From contig CM035809.1 of the NCBI GenBank assembly GCA_020466095.1, forward strand, positions 1,362,798 to 1,426,797: a stretch of DNA of 64,000 nucleotides. Direction: 5' to 3'. A program made the position numbers and the translations under genes. Source of the DNA: Chlorops oryzae. Its lineage: Eukaryota > Arthropoda > Insecta > Diptera > Chloropidae. Positions 62,672-64,000 of the stretch are shown here, piece by piece (position 1 is the first letter of the stretch; every line of letters begins with the position of its first letter). The notes beneath the pieces were generated by a model. That model searched no databases. It worked only from the letters and a program-made list of their open reading frames with translations, and was not told the origin of the DNA.

Positions 62672-64000
62672 ATTAGAATTAAAGTGGGTGACATTTAAAA
62701 AACAAAATCGTGCCACAAAAATCAATGTAGGAAGTTTATATAGAAAACCGAGTCCACAAAATAATATCGAAATATATCTGTCACCATTCGTTTCCGACAA
62801 AAATGGGAATTAATTTATTTAAGGTATACATATTTGTTGCGTCTTGTCTACTCAAAAAGCAAAGTAACATTTCAAACACTCTTATCAGTGGCTCTACTTG
62901 ATTTCTCTAAATAACTCACAAATTTTTTACTTTCAATGAACTTATCTTGTTCAGTATTTGGATTGAAGACAAAATCTTCACTTAGGATTGAGGAATAATC
63001 CGTTTTATGACATTTATCAAAATTCAGAACCATAAATTCGAAGAAATCTTTCGGGCCTGTTGATTGAAAATGGTGATTTGGCATGCACGTTCGCCGATTT
63101 AACGAAATCTTTGTGGGGATATTTGAAGCAAAGTTTACTTAACAGCAGGGATCCGCGAGATTAGAAAATGAAGAAATAGCGTATACCGGCCGAAGTTGGA
63201 AATTTTCGAAGCCAAAAAGTTCCGCCAAATTATTCAAGCGCAGCTTTTCATTTGTAATAAAATGTTTTCTGAAACATAAAAAATAAGCAAAAGTTCAGTT
63301 TATATTCCATCCAAATTTTATTTTGTTCTTTATTTAAAAAAAAAAAAATGGTCCTGAATATGGGACTGACATTTAATCGTCTTTAAAAAATGTATTTTAA
63401 CATTTCAACATCTTATCTGCATGATTTCAAATAAGGATTTTTTTTTTTGCGTGAAACAAAAAAGATATGGGCATTTCCACAGAAAGGTCTACCGGAAATG
63501 AAAATGCCCCAGTTCCTTAAAACAATTTTTGGGTATGTACTATCATAGTAACTCATCTGATTTCCACTATTTAAGAAGATTGGTGGTTATAGTCAGCCCT
63601 CATTTCTGTAAAACATAGGTAAAGGCTTATTTTGTTGTATTTGTATTTCTTAAATTACCTTTAAAAGTGCTTTATCTATGAAATTTGGGCCATTTTAGTA
63701 ACCTGATCAATGGAAGTTATCGTCCTTAATAATTCCATTCAGAAGAATCAACCAAAACAACAACAACAAAAAATTCTTTAACGAATAAGTTGATAATTAT
63801 CTTCTAATTACGCAAGCTCAATTAAATATTGTTTTTGATAAAATTTATTATTGGCCCTTCTATTTATAATACCAGAATTTATGAATTAAAAGGAAAAAGG
63901 TTTAAAATAAAAGACTATTTTCATGACTAAAACCCTTTTGAAATTTTAGTAACGTAACGCCAGGTAATTAAGGCCAATAAAAAACGAACGACAAACGATT
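62672..64000. other. Non-coding to window end
   Basis: Continuation of the duplicated downstream region. The minus frame 62,872-63,084 is present because this copy lacks indels found at 60,170-60,390. It has no recognised domain. Confidence 0.35.

Overview
This is a single eukaryotic, AT-rich window from what looks like a higher (cyclorrhaphan) fly. The gene content (an EGLN1/fatiga-type HIF prolyl hydroxylase, enolase-phosphatase E1, SMIM8/UPF0708, type II DnaJ), the short introns and the dense load of short inverted-repeat transposons fit that. A fruit fly of the tephritid kind is plausible, but nothing here fixes the species. No tRNA, rRNA, CRISPR, operon or virus was seen.

Layout. 0-2.3 kb: an intronless DnaJ/Hsp40 gene (+) and a one-exon SMIM8 gene (-). 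2.3-22 kb: gene-poor, with a tandem duplication at 2.6-4.3 kb and a series of small DNA transposons. Many have readable inverted ends and exact target-site duplications: hAT, piggyBac, pogo-like and TA- or TAA-flanked types. One orphan signal-peptide exon lies at 17.4 kb (-). 22.2-25.9 kb: a seven-exon gene (+) of uncertain, perhaps FAM161-like, identity. 26.2-29.2 kb: enolase-phosphatase E1 (-), in four exons with a GC-AG intron. It is divergent from the first exons of fatiga (+) at 31.7 kb.

An 8.75-kb block (23,665-32,415) is followed directly by a second, about 99% identical copy (32,416-46,089). The second copy carries a 4.2-kb nest of retrotransposons and MITEs and a 563-bp hAT element that the first lacks. 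The first copy of fatiga is cut in exon 2 and stops at the junction. The second continues through exons 3-8 to 59,278 and is intact. A small J-domain gene lies inside fatiga intron 3 (54.4 kb). Exons 7 and 8 of fatiga have extra broken or partial copies at 56.6 and 61.75 kb.

How it fits together. The enolase-phosphatase and fatiga start codons face each other. Without a composite Harbinger-like transposon (29,263-31,239) they would be about 0.5 kb apart, which suggests a shared promoter region now split by transposons. The large and small tandem duplications are either real copy-number changes or two haplotypes and raw-read gap fills placed end to end by the assembler. The sequence alone does not decide this, but specific breakpoints and presence/absence insertions that would decide it are listed. 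All splice sites below were placed by eye from reading frame, GT(GC)-AG signals and family conservation.
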